Source: Acanthosepion pharaonis (Eukaryota; Mollusca; Cephalopoda; Sepiida; Sepiidae). From it: 64,000 nucleotides of DNA. The notes beneath the pieces are model-generated. The model searched no databases. It saw nothing but the letters and a program-made list of their open reading frames with translations, and had not been told where the DNA came from. The DNA is taken from assembly GCA_903632075.3 (NCBI GenBank), contig CAHIKZ030005438.1, positions 977,001-1,041,000 on the forward strand, read 5' to 3'. The translations under genes were made by a program, and so were the position numbers. This document shows positions 10,321 through 20,996 of this stretch, in pieces (positions within the stretch are counted from its first letter, which is position 1; every line of letters starts with the position of its first letter).

Positions 10321-10439
10321 ATAAATATATTAATTGCTTTAAAATTATTTTCTTTACGTTTTGGATATAAAAATAAAGTTACCAGATATAGACTTAGAAA
10401 TTGCATTTCATAAATAGAGTAATTGGATCTTGCTTTACT

Positions 10440-10850
10440 GCTATGGCTTCCTGTAGCTTAATGGTAAACAACACCTGGCTTAAAGGTGGCTTCTCAGATT
10501 ACAAAGTGTATCGCTTCAAGGTTAAACTCATTTTGTGTCAGCCCCCACCATGTCTTCCCAACTGAGCAATGTTGAGACGAAACAGTTCACTCAGGGCTTC
10601 AAAGTCCATTCAAGAACCATCTAGTGAACGGTGAATAAGTTTAAAAAAAAGAGGGAACAGTAGAGATGAAAACTGAATCAGGAGGTCCCAGCAGGAAGAG
10701 AGATCATCATTTCAACTTAGAGCTAAATACATTCTTATTGTTCAAAGTAGAGTCCAATAGAGTTATAAAACCCTCGGAGAATTCCAATAAGATATCTTTA
10801 ATCATTTTTAAGATACAACGGTACAAATCTTAATCTAACAATTGGATAAT
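10440..10850 (+). mobile_element. Interspersed repeat with tRNA-like head (SINE-like)
   Basis: The head CTGTAGCTTAATGGTAAACA resembles a tRNA A-box region. The body with ACCATGTCTTCCCAACTGAG and the 3' part with CTAAATACATTCTTATTGTT and AAAGTAGAGTCCAAT match the repeat at 53,990-54,260 over ~250 bp. No coding potential. Confidence 0.55.
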
Positions 10851-11183
10851 TTTTCTGTTATATGATGTGTACCGTTTTTCTGTTACTTCAGGTATAACTC
10901 AAATTACCAATATACAAGAATAAATGATTTGTCTGAAAACTTTCGCTATTACCTGTTTCTTCGTCGATCTGATTTAATCAACAACTGTCTTTTTTCTGTA
11001 GTCTTTCTTTATTGCCAGTTGAACTCTCGGCAATGTTACAGCAAAATCTGTCCATTTGTCTGTAAGGTTAATCTATTAGCAGTTCGTCCTTAGGCATGCT
11101 TTCAGAAACACCCGTTCATTTTTCCGTAATATTTCATTGTTACCCATTCATCTGTCGGTAAGTTTTCATGACAATTATTGACA
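10851..11183. other. Degenerate AT-rich sequence, nothing recognised
   Basis: Loose recurrence of phrases such as TTTTTCTGTTA and CATTTGTCTGTAAG suggests an old, decayed tandem repeat. No coding sequence. Confidence 0.35.
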
Positions 11184-11184
11184 A

Positions 11185-12102
11185 CTAGCAGTAGAGCCCG
11201 GCGTTGCCCGAGGATGTAACAGTAAGAGATAGATCAAGTATCGATCATCATAAAGACTGAAATATAAAATTGACAAAGATTATTGTTTAAGGTTGATGTC
11301 TTAATTATTTTTTTATTTTTTTTACTAATTGGTGAAACCCAAACTCAAACCAAAACATTGTTTTCAATCGTTATGGATCTACCGATTGAATAGAATTTTA
11401 TTATAAACAATTGTCTTGTAAATGGAATTTTTAAAGCATTCTGTATTTAAAAATAAAGAAAAAACTGTGCAAGACAATAAGAAACACTACCTGCCAAAAA
11501 AAGTGAAGTTTTGTTGAAATCGGTTGAAAAATGTAGGAAATCCGATCCCATATATAAACAAACACACACACACACACACACACACAAACAACCAGGGTTT
11601 TATAATAAGTATAACTCGATATGAGTTGTCCCCCTTTCATTCTCGTGATGCCTCTTAATCATGTTTTCAAATTGATTTCATGCAAAAACAATTGTGTTTT
11701 TCCAATTTTTGGTGCCGTTAGAACCACCGCAAGGTAATTTTACGTAGTCCTGTGAAGTTTTGTTGAAATCGGTTGAAAAATGTAGGAAATCCGATCCAAT
11801 ATATAAACAAACACACACACACACACACACACACAAACAACCAGGGTTTTATAATAAGTATAACTCGATATGAGTTGTCCCCCTTTCATTCTCGTGATGC
11901 CTCTTAATCATGTTTTCAAATTGATTTCATGCAAAAACAATTGTGTTTTTCCAATTTTTGGCGCTGTCAGAACCAACGCAAGGTAATTTTACGTAGTCCT
12001 GTGAAGTTTTGTTGAAATCGGTTGAAAAATGTAGGAAATCCGATCCAATATATAAACGTACAGACACACACACACACAATCTGCGTTTTATAATAAGTAA
12101 GA
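11185..12102 (-). mobile_element. Non-autonomous Helitron-like element with tandem 5' end
   Basis: On the minus strand it starts TCTTACTTATTATAAAACGC followed by (GT)n and ends GGGCAACGCCGGGCTCTACT then GCTAG. Host A precedes TC and host T follows CTAG, as expected for Helitron insertion between A and T. Its 5' half is a 249-bp unit present 2.4 times: phases at 11,503, 11,752 and 12,001 all begin GTGAAGTTTTGTTGAAATCG. Each unit includes a (CA)n run and its own TTATAATAAGTATAACTCG copy of the 5' end. No Rep/helicase coding. Confidence 0.75.
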
Positions 12103-12235
12103 TTTCTTTTGTTTCGCAATATATTATCTGGAGTAAGGCTTGTTCTTTTATAATTTCTTTAATTAAATGTATTTTTCTGCATTTTCCTGGGAGCAAAACG
12201 ACACAACCTGAAAACTAATACACATACTTCTTCTG

Positions 12236-13015
12236 TGTATGTATCGTGTCCCTTCAGGACGTTGGCGATCATGGCTCTCCACTTCTTCCCTATCCCTTGT
12301 AGCTCTCAATAAGTTTCGTCCCTCTGCCACCTCCCCCAGACCACGTTCTTCATCCACTTGCTTAAGGCCGCCAACTATGTCATGCGTTGCTTTCCCTTGT
12401 CTCTATTTCCCTCTATTCGACCTGTGAGTATCAGATTCTCCAGGCCCTCCTTTCTCATTAAGTGTCCCAGTAATTTCATTTGCCTCTACCTGGTGTTAAG
12501 TATAAGCTTTCTCCATGTTTGCATCCTCTCCAAAACCTCATCGTTGCTCCCGCTCTCGGTCTGTGATATCCTTAGCATCCTTCTGTAGAACCATATCCCC
12601 GTTGCCTCGAGTCTCTTCTTCATCTTTGAGGAGACCGTCCAACATTCGCAGCCGTATAGGAGGACAGATGGCACATAACAGCTCAGTACTCTTTTCTTTG
12701 TCACCAAAGAAATCCTCCTGTCTCCCAATACTCTCCCCAGTTTTTGGAATACGTCATTGGCCATCCCAATACGTATTTGGACCTCAGCGTCGCACTTAGC
12801 GCCCTCCTTCAAAACACTTCGCAGATATTTAAACTTCCGAACCTGCTTGATTTTACTGTCCTCGATCTGTCTTTTTGTAGATTATGCTTACTCAGCACTC
12901 ATTTGCTACCTTCTGTAGGAGGGTTTGTATTTTTTCCGTGACTGCTACCCTATAAGTACTGCATCGTCTGCGTATCTTATGTTGTTAAGATTAACGAGTA
13001 CAGTCTCTGTAAATG
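12236..13015 (-). mobile_element. LINE relic A: RT C-terminal half
   Basis: The minus strand encodes, in order, NNIRYADDAVLI (the RT catalytic YADD at 12,963-12,974), KYLRSVLKEGAKCDAEVQIR, a LLYGCECWTVS block, FYRRMLRIS, MKLLGHLMRKEGLENLIL and ARGREEW/MIANVLKGHD-like text near the 3' end. It is broken by several frameshifts; the longest intact stretch is 12,486-12,812. It belongs to the same LINE lineage as 38,995-39,860, 40,138-40,420, 32,411-32,545 and 63,640-63,960. 5'-truncated. Confidence 0.8.
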
Positions 13016-13046
13016 AAAAGGAACTCCATGCACTTTTTTTTTAAAT

Positions 13047-13447
13047 TTATTGTTCGGTCGAGCTAGCTCGAATACTTATGGGTCTATCACGCCAACCATC
13101 ACGATCCAGCATCAAGGTAGGAAGATCATTAGAGTGGCATGGTGTCGTAACATAACTGGTCAAGGTAGGTGGTTGCTGGGAAGCTAGCCTGTCTTGTACC
13201 ATCACTGGGCGTCCAGAGCAGTGGATCACACTCGAGTTCTTGTTTTGCCGGTCGGTGGTGTCCAGCAAAGCACGTTCTGCGTTCGTGTAAGATTGCAGAA
13301 ACACCAGGGATGGATCGATAAAGATGTTGACTTCGTTGGATGTTGTCTCCAAGTGACATTAAGTGTAGGCTCCATCACGCGAATGTAGGTCCCGTCGAGG
13401 TTAGACTTTAGGGATTTAGTTAATATCCAAGCAGTGGTACCATACAT
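13047..13447 (-). mobile_element. LINE relic B: post-RT C-terminal segment
   Basis: Minus-strand text reads LYGTTAWILTKSL, then LDGTYIRVM, SWRQHPT-like, RRTCFAGH, CDPLLWTPSDGTRQAS and RDGWRDRPISIRAS. Three frames are needed to follow it, so at least two frameshifts exist. This is a different LINE lineage from relic A: its WTPTHG-type and REEWR-type motifs follow each other as in RTE-like ORFs I recall. Family name not certain. Confidence 0.65.
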
Positions 13448-13999
13448 TAAAACCGCGCAGAAGCATCTCCGCTTGCGGGTGTCTCTTAGAAAAGATTTTC
13501 AGATTACATCCATTTTATTCAAGGTGGCCCAGGCTTTATCTATGCAAATTTTCACATTTTTTTCAATGAAACTTATCTCGCTTCCTAGGTATATACAAGA
13601 TTCGACATATTTTTATTAATTCACCTGAGACAGTTTGAATCGAGCTTTGCTTGTTGATGTTTATGAATTCAGTTTTAGAAGCAATGATATAGAGTCCAAC
13701 ATTATTGTCAGAATTATTAGTCGGCAATTATCAGGTCATCCCATAAGTTCTGTCCGAATTTTGAATAAAGAAAACAAGTGACCAAATGTTACATTTAATT
13801 ACAGATTCAATCAACAATGTATTTTCCCTGATTATCTATGACTTCCTTCCATCTATTAACAAGCTTACTAATTCCATTACTGTAAAATTCTTTTGGCTTT
13901 GATTCGAAGAACTCACAAATGTCAGTTTTAACCTCTTCCTGTGTTACAAAAGCTGTTTCTTCCAAATGATTCTGTAAGGTAATCTGAAGGAGCAAAATC

Positions 14000-15056
14000 G
14001 GGAGAATAAGGTGGATGAGTGTTATGGTGGAACACACCTATTCTATAGTTAATAGACTCTCCCACCTATAATAAGTAGGAGTAGTAAGAGTAACGGACAG
14101 TGAGGCAGTCAGTCGATATCGGACGACAGTTAGTCGAATACGAAAGTATCAGCGACCACAACAAGATTTCTCTGCGTAATACCAATTATATCAAGTTCCT
14201 AACGTTTTGTACGTCGAACCTATTTTAGGACTGACTCAGTGCAAATACAATCCTCCACTGCGAGATAACTCCACAACAATGAGGAATTTTCTCCCAACCA
14301 AGTTATTCGATCTTTTGTGATGTGATTCTTGCTGTGTCGGGTCGCGCATTGTCCTGATGAAACATCACCCCTTTTCGATTCGCTAGAGCAGGTCTTTTTT
14401 CCTCAAAGCTTGGTTCAAACGCTCTAATTGCTGACAGTATATTTGAGCATTAATTGTTGCATTAGGTGGTAAGAATTCAAACTGGATTATTCCTTGGCGA
14501 TCCCACCAGATTGAAAAAAGAACCTTATGCCCATGAAGTTCCCTTCTCGGCTGTAGCTGGGGTCCTTCCCCTTTACCAAGCCACTGTCTATGACGCTTAA
14601 CATTTCGATAAAAGACCCATTTTTCGTCTCCAGTCACAAGTCTATCCAAAAAAGGTGAAACAATTTGGCGAGAATGGAGAGAAGAGCAGATGTCAACTCA
14701 TGATTTGAAGTTGTTTTCAGACAATTCATGAGGCACCCATTTTCCAAGTTTAGGAACTTTTCCAAGTTGTTGAAGATGACGATGAACAGTTGTATGGTTT
14801 GAACTGAGAAACACTTCCAATTCCTCAACTGATAAAGAAGCTTTTCATCAAACACAACTGGACGTCCGGTTTGATCTTCACCTTCAAGGGTGAAATCTCC
14901 ACCTCTGAATTTTGCAAACCATCTTCTGCAAGTTCTTTCATTCACACATTCCTCTTCATAAACTGAGTGAATGTTTCTAGCCGCTTCGGCTGCTGAGTTT
15001 CCTTTCTTGAACTCATAAAGCATTATGTGCCTCAAATGATTCTTGGGTACTTCCAT
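14000..15056 (-). pseudogene. Mariner transposase pseudogene
   Basis: Starts MEVPKNHLRHIMLYEFKKG, a helix-turn-helix domain; then ERTCRRWFAKFRGGDFTLEG, a GRP linker, VTGDEKWVFYRN (first catalytic Asp), KVLFSIWWDRQG, a FHQDNARP block (second Asp, near 14,352) and PPYSPDFAPSDY (third Asp, near 14,005). So all three mariner catalytic acidic residues are still encoded. It is dead: a frameshift near 14,840, an in-frame TGA near 14,700, a frame change near 14,390 and a ~250-bp insertion between the second and third Asp. Confidence 0.85.
14028..14275. mobile_element. ~250-bp insertion in mariner transposase
   Basis: Interrupts the transposase between the GWEKIPH-like segment and PPYSPDF, which are adjacent in intact mariner proteins. 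On the minus strand it begins near TGTGGAGTTATCTCGCAGTG and ends near AGGTGTGTTCCACCATAAC. It has no coding sequence. A small LTR or MITE is possible; boundaries are good to about 10 bp. Confidence 0.6.
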
Positions 15057-15242
15057 GTTAGCAGGGTTTTAATCAATCAAAATTTAATTTTATTGTTCTC
15101 TGAAATAAAATTTGATCAGTTTAAATGCATCTAAACATAAAAATAATGTTCAGCTCCATTAGACATTATAAAATACTCTTTAAATTTCGTTCATTTTAAC
15201 AAAAAGTTAAAATTCGGACAGAACTTATGAGATGACCTGATA

Positions 15243-15770
15243 TATCAACTCGATGAGTGCTAGATAAGCAAAAGAAGTCACTGGTGGCTGAATATAGTTT
15301 TACTTAAATGTGTTTTAAATGCCAAGGTCCTTCAAGGCGTAGTCGATGATAACTCTCCATCGATTTCTTTTCGTTACAATCTGTCAACTGTCATATGTTT
15401 CAAGGAAATATGGTGAAGTACTTACCCATCGCTTTCTTCGCGGTTTGGAATTCAGAGTTTCCCTTCTCTTAGTCTGTTTACGAAAGAAGAAGGACAGAAA
15501 AAAAAGTGTGGGCTGACCGGTTATCGCTCTTCACTCATTAGAACTCGATCGAGGATTACCATTTTTTTTTTTTTTTTGTGCATAACAGACTAAAAGAAAC
15601 ACATAACAAAAAATACACTGTCAATAATATTTCATTAAGTTTAAGCAACTCTTCCTTCTGTTTACATAAGGAATACTTGCATTGACTTAATAGGAATGGT
15701 TCCTAAGACTTTTAGGTGATAATTCGAATTCGAATTTATTTTTAAAAAATTGGATAGCGAAATATTTTAT
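15243..15770. other. Nothing recognised, includes T15-type homopolymer
   Basis: AT-rich with a poly-T run near 15,562-15,577. No domain or RNA gene supported. Confidence 0.4.
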
Positions 15771-15868
15771 GACATTTTTATGTTTATACATTCTTTTTAT
15801 AGATACAAATATTTAAGTAAATGCTCTGTTTATAATAAACAGCATTAAATAACATTTGCCGGCCTTCA
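15771..15868 (+). repeat. Single-arm copy of the 3.4-kb inverted repeat
   Basis: GACATTTTTATGTTTATACA through GCTCTGTTTATAATAAACAG to CCGGCC match 3,428-3,525 almost base for base. It joins LINE relic C directly on its right. Confidence 0.85.
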
Positions 15869-16470
15869 AGTAATTTTGAATAGCACAAGCAACACCAGTG
15901 TCAACATCATCATGGAAGGCAGACCGCTAAAAGACGTGTCCAGCTTGAAATACATGGGAGCAACCCTGTCAAAAGATGGCACCTACCAGGCAGAAATCCG
16001 TACACAGATCACCACAGCCGCGACAGTGATAGCCAGATTGGAAAGGATATGGGTTAGGGTTACATCAGCTTCTATATCAAGCTTTACAAATTGCTGGTCG
16101 TATCTGTCCTCATCTACGGGTGTGTGAGATTTGGACAGTCCTTGTTAAGGTATGAAAAAAGGATCCAGGTGATCGAGAACAAATGCTTCAGAAAGCTCCT
16201 CCGCATCTCCTACTGGGTGCAGAAAAACCAATGGCTATGTACGGAGCAATGTCAAAAGTCTCGTGGACCGACGGGAATCTCTCCTCGCCACGATGAAACG
16301 TTGGAAGATGGCACGGGTTAGCCACGTCACACGGCATAACAGCCTCTGCAAGACCATCATGCAAGGTACCGTTTTAGGCGGGCGCAAGAGAGGACGGCAA
16401 CGCAAGAGATGGTAAGAAAGTATCAAACAATGGACGGACATTACAAGCAGGAAATCGTGAGAGCCAGTGC
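15869..16470 (+). mobile_element. LINE relic C: RT C-terminal region to 3' end
   Basis: Plus-strand text: GRPLKDVSSLKYMGATLSKD, then AEIRTQITTA, IARLERIW, KLLVVSVLIYGC (a LLxSILLYGCE-type motif), EKRIQVIENKCFRKLLRIS, SLCKTIMQGT and GGRKRGRQRKRW. Two frame changes are needed (near 16,100 and 16,300) and a stop sits after KRW. These are the classic end-of-ORF2 motifs of a non-LTR element. It is followed directly by the triplet array that probably is its 3' tail. Confidence 0.75.
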
Positions 16471-16475
16471 CAAAA

Positions 16476-16745
16476 AGATGATGATGACGACGATGACGAT
16501 GACGATAATGCTGATGACGATGATGCTGATGACGATGATGATGACGATGACGATGATGACGATGCTGATGACGATGATGATCATGTCGATGATGATCATG
16601 ACGATGATGATCATGACGAAGCTGATGACGATGATGATGATGATGACGATGCTGATGACGATGATGATGACGATGATGATGACGATGATGATGACGACGA
16701 TGACGATGATGATGACGATGCTGATGACGATGATGATGATGCCGA
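16476..16745 (+). repeat. (GAT/GAC)n triplet array
   Basis: 270 bp of GATGAC, GATGAT and GCTGAT triplets, in phase throughout. It follows the 3' end of a LINE ORF2 by only a few tens of bases, so it may be an expanded LINE tail. The Met-rich frame on + and the His-rich and Ile/Val-rich frames on - are artefacts. Confidence 0.9.
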
Positions 16746-16845
16746 TAACCTGTTGTTGCACATACAATTGTCTTCTTTGTGTTAACTTCGCAAATCAAGC
16801 TGTTTGCCCCAGTTTTAGAGATTAATGCTTTGGTTAACTATAGAT

Positions 16846-17034
16846 AACTAGAGCGACAATAGTCTATAAATTAATTATCAGTTGGTCAAAAGACTTATCT
16901 CACTGACCGAATCCAAATAGATAGATTTAAACCCTGACTCTGATAAGGGTTGTTACTCGAAACCTGGGAGTTGTTTGTTGAGATAAGGACTTTGAAGATT
17001 TACTCATTAATTTATAAACTATTGCCGCTCTAGT
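16846..17034. repeat. Snapback repeat with ~70-bp arms
   Basis: AACTAGAGCGACAATAGTCT (16,846) pairs with the reverse of AACTATTGCCGCTCTAGTT (17,016-17,034). Pairing continues through TATAAATTAAT and, less perfectly, the AGACTTATCTCA/TGAGATAAGGACTT segments. The loop holds CCCTGACTCTGATAAGGG, itself a small hairpin. Confidence 0.75.
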
Positions 17035-17115
17035 TAACTAGTGAGAACATTTTTGACGAAAATCTTTTGGTATTAATTGATTTCACTCATTAATATTCTA
17101 GGCAGATAATTTTGC

Positions 17116-17210
17116 GCTTACGGTCACATCACGCTGAAACACAGGTTTCCGTATGATCACCGAAGTTAAGTATTATCAAGCCTGGTCAGTATTTAGCTTG
17201 CTATGACGTT
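17116..17210 (+). pseudogene. 5S rRNA-like remnant
   Basis: GCTTACGGTCACATCACGCT then GAAAC, followed by ATGATCACCGAAGTTAAGTA and AAGCCTGGTCAGTA, follows the order of the 5S rRNA segments (GCCATACCACCCTGAA, GATCTCGGAAGCTAAGC, GGGCCTGGTTAGTA). The internal-promoter box C (GGATGGGAGACC-type) is not recognisable and the 3' third is lost. Either a 5S pseudogene or the head of a 5S-derived SINE. It is not a functional rRNA gene. Confidence 0.65.
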
Positions 17211-17214
17211 AAAA

Positions 17215-17577
17215 TGACAAACCTTGCCTAAAAAAAAATAATCATAATACCGCATTTAAAATATGTTTGGAAACAAATGCTTATAGATCAAAGATTGGGT
17301 AGAAATCGAAAACAGTATTATATCCATATATATTTTTATTTTTTAGCAAATATTCGGCCCAACGCAATTCATAAAATCAGTATTTCGATGACCAAACATC
17401 AAGTAGGAAGAAAATGGTCCGGATCAAGACCATTTAAGCACTGACTCATATGGCAATATGATTGTATATTTTGTTTTACAGGAATTTTCTTTTAATAGAA
17501 TATTGGTTCATAACGAGAATAGTTCACGGAAAACTTTCATCTTCAATCTATATTCCTCTGTATATCCATGTTCCTGG

Positions 17578-17578
<1 letters not shown>
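17215..17578. other. Nothing recognised
   Basis: AT-rich. No coding motif, terminal repeat or RNA gene that I can support. Confidence 0.4.

Positions 17579-17648
<70 letters not shown>
17579..17648. repeat. (TA)n microsatellite
   Basis: 35 uninterrupted TA units. Confidence 0.97.
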
Positions 17649-17649
<1 letters not shown>

Positions 17650-17919
17650 CAAAAATCCTATCAGTACGCAGACTAATCTAGGCGAAAACATTTATTTCTT
17701 TAGCAAACAAGGGACGAATAAACACAAAACGATCGAGGAATGGATGACTGACTAAACAGAAATAATGGAAAAGTGCCATAATTGGTCGGCAAACAACACA
17801 CGAAAGGGGGGAGAGCGAACAAGTTTGCAAAAATCCGAGAAACAAGTATCAATATTGTGGCGGAAAAATGCTTCCAACAGATTGTTCCAGAAGAGTCAAT
17901 CCTAACACATTTTTTCTAA

Positions 17920-18250
17920 AAATAATAAGCAAAATCAGGGGTGCGTATTATGCACAGCTGCAAAAAATCTTTTAAAAATTACCATGAAATAAAATATGAA
18001 TCATAAAACTAAATTAGAATAATATTATTTTATGTTTAAAAACAGTTTTTAAACAGGAGTAGGAAACGCTGGACGTAATGAAATTCGAGAGGTGCAATTT
18101 ATAGGGTTTGATTACCAAACAAGAGGTGCGTATTATGTGTGAGTAGAAGCATTTTCCCACACTTTTCATCACGAGTTTAGGGGAAGTGTATTATGGATGA
18201 AGGCGTATTATGGATGAAGGCGTATTATACATAGGGAATTACGGTAATGG
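17920..18250. mobile_element. Right portion of a DNA transposon with GTGCGTATTAT motifs
   Basis: GTGCGTATTATGCACAG near 17,940 and repeated GCGTATTATG motifs near 18,125-18,225 run to the end GGGAATTACGGTA. Read inverted that end is TACCGTAATTCCC, comparable in style to the TACCGTATTTTCCGG ends at 59 kb. I could not place the left terminus. Confidence 0.4.
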
Positions 18251-18566
18251 ATAAAGGATAGGAATTGTTAATCGGAGAGTCTTGTTCCAATTCCCGATGG
18301 GTTTGTTACGGCTCTGGGTTAAGACTTGTATCACTAAAACTATTAATATCTCTAAAAAGAAAAAATGTTAGAATCTAAAATATTTTCTGGCTTTAAATAA
18401 CTTGCAACGGTTTGACAGGCCGTATAAAAGACATGTTTTTTTATAAAAGATGAAGATAATTTTAACAAATCAAGGTGCAGTGGAAATGCCATAATGTATT
18501 AAACCCTCCATGATTAAAATACAAGCGAGTTATTTCAGTTTATCGCCTAATATATGCCCGGGAATA

Positions 18567-18567
<1 letters not shown>

Positions 18568-18602
<35 letters not shown>
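18568..18602. repeat. (TA)n microsatellite
   Basis: About 17 TA units, followed by an AT-rich segment that contains AAGCTTTCGGCTTGCATAAG. Confidence 0.95.
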
Positions 18603-18608
<6 letters not shown>

Positions 18609-19390
18609 GCAGGTTTCATTTAATAATCTATACAAGTTTTGTCTATATATTTTAAGTAAGTTCCTTTCATATTGTTTGATAAGCTTAATCACATTATCGT
18701 TGAAAGACGAAAGGAAATCCTCATATTGATACATGTTTAAATGCAATCTAAGCTTTCGGCTTGCATAAGTCATTATCAAAGATGACAATTTCAATAAATC
18801 AAACAACATACGGACGAAACAACAATGATAGTCCATCCTTGTTGCATGAAAAATTTCCAAGTAACGACAAACTCCTATATACGAGACTCGGAAGCGAAAA
18901 TTGCGTCGCAGCTCGTGACGTCACACATGACCACGCGAGAGTGAAAAACGTGAAGTGTTAGGTATGGAAAGCCGTTGGTATAAACCAATGGCTTCTGTTA
19001 TAAATTATAGACATTTAAGGATAACAAAGACATGGATTGGAGGCAGGGTCTGCTAAGTTAAGGGTAGTTGTTTGTTTTGAAGGGTTGAATCCTGTTTTGG
19101 GACCAAATGATCCGTTGAGGACATTTCAGTATTTTTAAGAGAGTCACGAATAAAAACGAGACCAAATAACAGAAACCACATCACCTGATGAATTTCAAAT
19201 GCAGCAAAAACAAAAAATTGATTGCGTATGTAGCTAAAAGAGAAAGTAATAAAATAATAATAAAAAAACTTGATATTCAACACTACTTAAAACGTAAGGT
19301 TAGGAAGGAAACTTCCATCAAAAGTAGAAAGAGCAATAACAGCAACTGGACTTGAGAAACATATTTTCCTGACAAACTGTTTTAAGAGAA
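18603..19390. other. Unrecognised; partly shared with 44.3 kb
   Basis: A segment near 19,166 (ACAGAAACCACATCACCTGA ... GCAGCAAAAAC) is similar to ACAGAAACCACATTACATGA ... ACAGCAAAAAC near 44,401, so at least that part is repeat-derived. No coding domain seen. Confidence 0.4.
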
Positions 19391-19394
19391 ACTT

Positions 19395-20465
19395 TCTATA
19401 AATTTCAAACGAAAGCAGAACTGACTGCTCGGTCAATTAATACGAAAAGTTTATTTTTCATTTAACAATCTGAGAACGGCCCTGACTTGAAAAGTACCGA
19501 CTCTTCAGACAATTAATACCAAATGTTTCCTTTTAGAGAATTCTCTTAATATTATCATTAACATGTTATTCTATGTTTATGCTAATTTTCATTGGCTGAA
19601 AAGTGCTGACTACGCCGTCAATTAATGTTTCCTTATAGTTAAACGGTTAATAATACCATTACCAGGTTATTTTTCTTATAACAATCTGGATTTGGTCTTG
19701 GTTTGAAAAATACTGACTATTCGGTTAATTAATACTAAATGTTACCTTATAGGGTAACGGTTAATAATACTATTAACATGTTACATTCCTTGTAACAATC
19801 TGAGAATTGTCTTGGATTGAAATGTACTTACTGCTCGGTCAATTAATACTAAATATTTCCTTCAAAGAAAACGTTTAATAATATCATTGCCATTACCATG
19901 TTATTTTTCATGTAACAATGAGAATGGTCTTGGCTTGAAAAGTACTGAATGTACTGTCAATTAATACTAAATGTTTCCTTATAGGGAGACGGTTAATATT
20001 ACCATTACCATGTTACTTTTCTTGTAACAATCTTTAGAATGGCCTTGAGTTGAAAAGTAATAATACCTAAGTATTAATACCTAATTTTTTGTTAAACGGA
20101 CTTGTCATTTCCGTTACCAAGTTATTGTTTCTTTATAGGGAAACGGTTAATATTACCATTACAATTACCATGTTACTTTTTCTTGTAACAAACTGAAAAT
20201 GGTCTTGAGTTGAAAACTACTGACTGATCCGTCAACTAATACGAAATATTTCCTTTTAGAGAAATGGTTAATATTACCTTTACCATTACCATGTTATTTT
20301 TCTTATATCAGTTTGAGAATGATCTTGGGTGAAAGGTACTGAGTGCTCGGTCTGTTAATGCCAAAAGTTTTCTCATAGAGAAACGTTTAATATTACCTTT
20401 ACCATTACCATGTTACGTTTCTTGTAGCAATTTGAGAATGGTCTTGAGTTGAAAATTACAGTGTA
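19395..20465. repeat. Minisatellite, about nine ~112-bp units
   Basis: A phrase like TTGAAAAGTACTGACTG recurs near 19,488, 19,599, 19,706, 19,818, 19,937, 20,052, 20,210, 20,322 and 20,444. Each unit also carries GGTCAATTAATACTAAATG, TTTCCTTATAGGGAAACGG, TTAATATTACCATTACCATG and TTACTTTTCTTGTAACAATC-like text. Units differ by 10-25%. One unit near 20,080-20,130 is extended to ~158 bp. No coding frame runs through. Confidence 0.85.
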
Positions 20466-20469
20466 TTAG

Positions 20470-20975
20470 TAAATCTGTGTAATTTAAAAGGATCTTGCCA
20501 GTTTTCCTGATTACATCTTTCTCTTTAAATCACATGTGTTCATAGCTTTACAACAAAGTTTGTTTTAAAATTTAATGTAAAGATTAATATGACATGGAAC
20601 TATAACCAAAGCGTCACGAACAGAAATAGAATCGTTAAGTTCTGCAAAAAAAAACAAATTTACCACTTTACACTGATGTTTTTTTGTTTTTGGGGGGTTT
20701 GGGGGGGTTCTTTTTTTTAACCCAGCGACTGCATTAGAGAATTTTCGCCAGAAGGCTGATGATTATAGAATCTAGAGCCACTTGGAATAATTAGATGTTT
20801 CCGGAGTCTTCGCCGCCATGATGACAACGAGTTTCTCTGGTATTAAAATAGCCGCTCGTTCTCGTCTCCTTTCATTTTGACAATTAATTAGGAAATAACA
20901 ATCATCTGCGATACAGCTGCAAAATTTCCTCACAGGTTGTTAGGCGGCCGAGGGTTTTACAACATGTGAATGTAC
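20470..20975. other. Nothing recognised
   Basis: Contains a T/G-rich run near 20,680-20,720 and a somewhat GC-richer stretch at 20,720-20,960. No motif supports a gene or element. Confidence 0.35.
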
Positions 20976-20996
20976 AAATTATATATATATATATAT

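Larger units (their letters stand above)
13731..15240 (-). mobile_element. Mariner transposon with TIRs and TA target sites
   Basis: Left end TCAGGTCATCCCATAAGTTC, continuing TGTCCGAATTTT, is mirrored at the right end (15,207-15,240) with one mismatch in the first 28 bp. Both ends are flanked by TA, the Tc1/mariner target duplication. Length is 1,510 bp, about 250 bp more than a plain mariner, explained by an insertion at 14,028-14,275. The transposase lies on the minus strand. Confidence 0.9.

Noticed and set aside
16235..16825. Met-rich, His-rich and Ile-rich frames
   Set aside because: Three readings of one GAT/GAC triplet array after a LINE end.
18916..18923. TGACGTCA, a perfect cAMP-response element
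   Set aside because: An isolated 8-mer with no promoter, exon or conserved context nearby.
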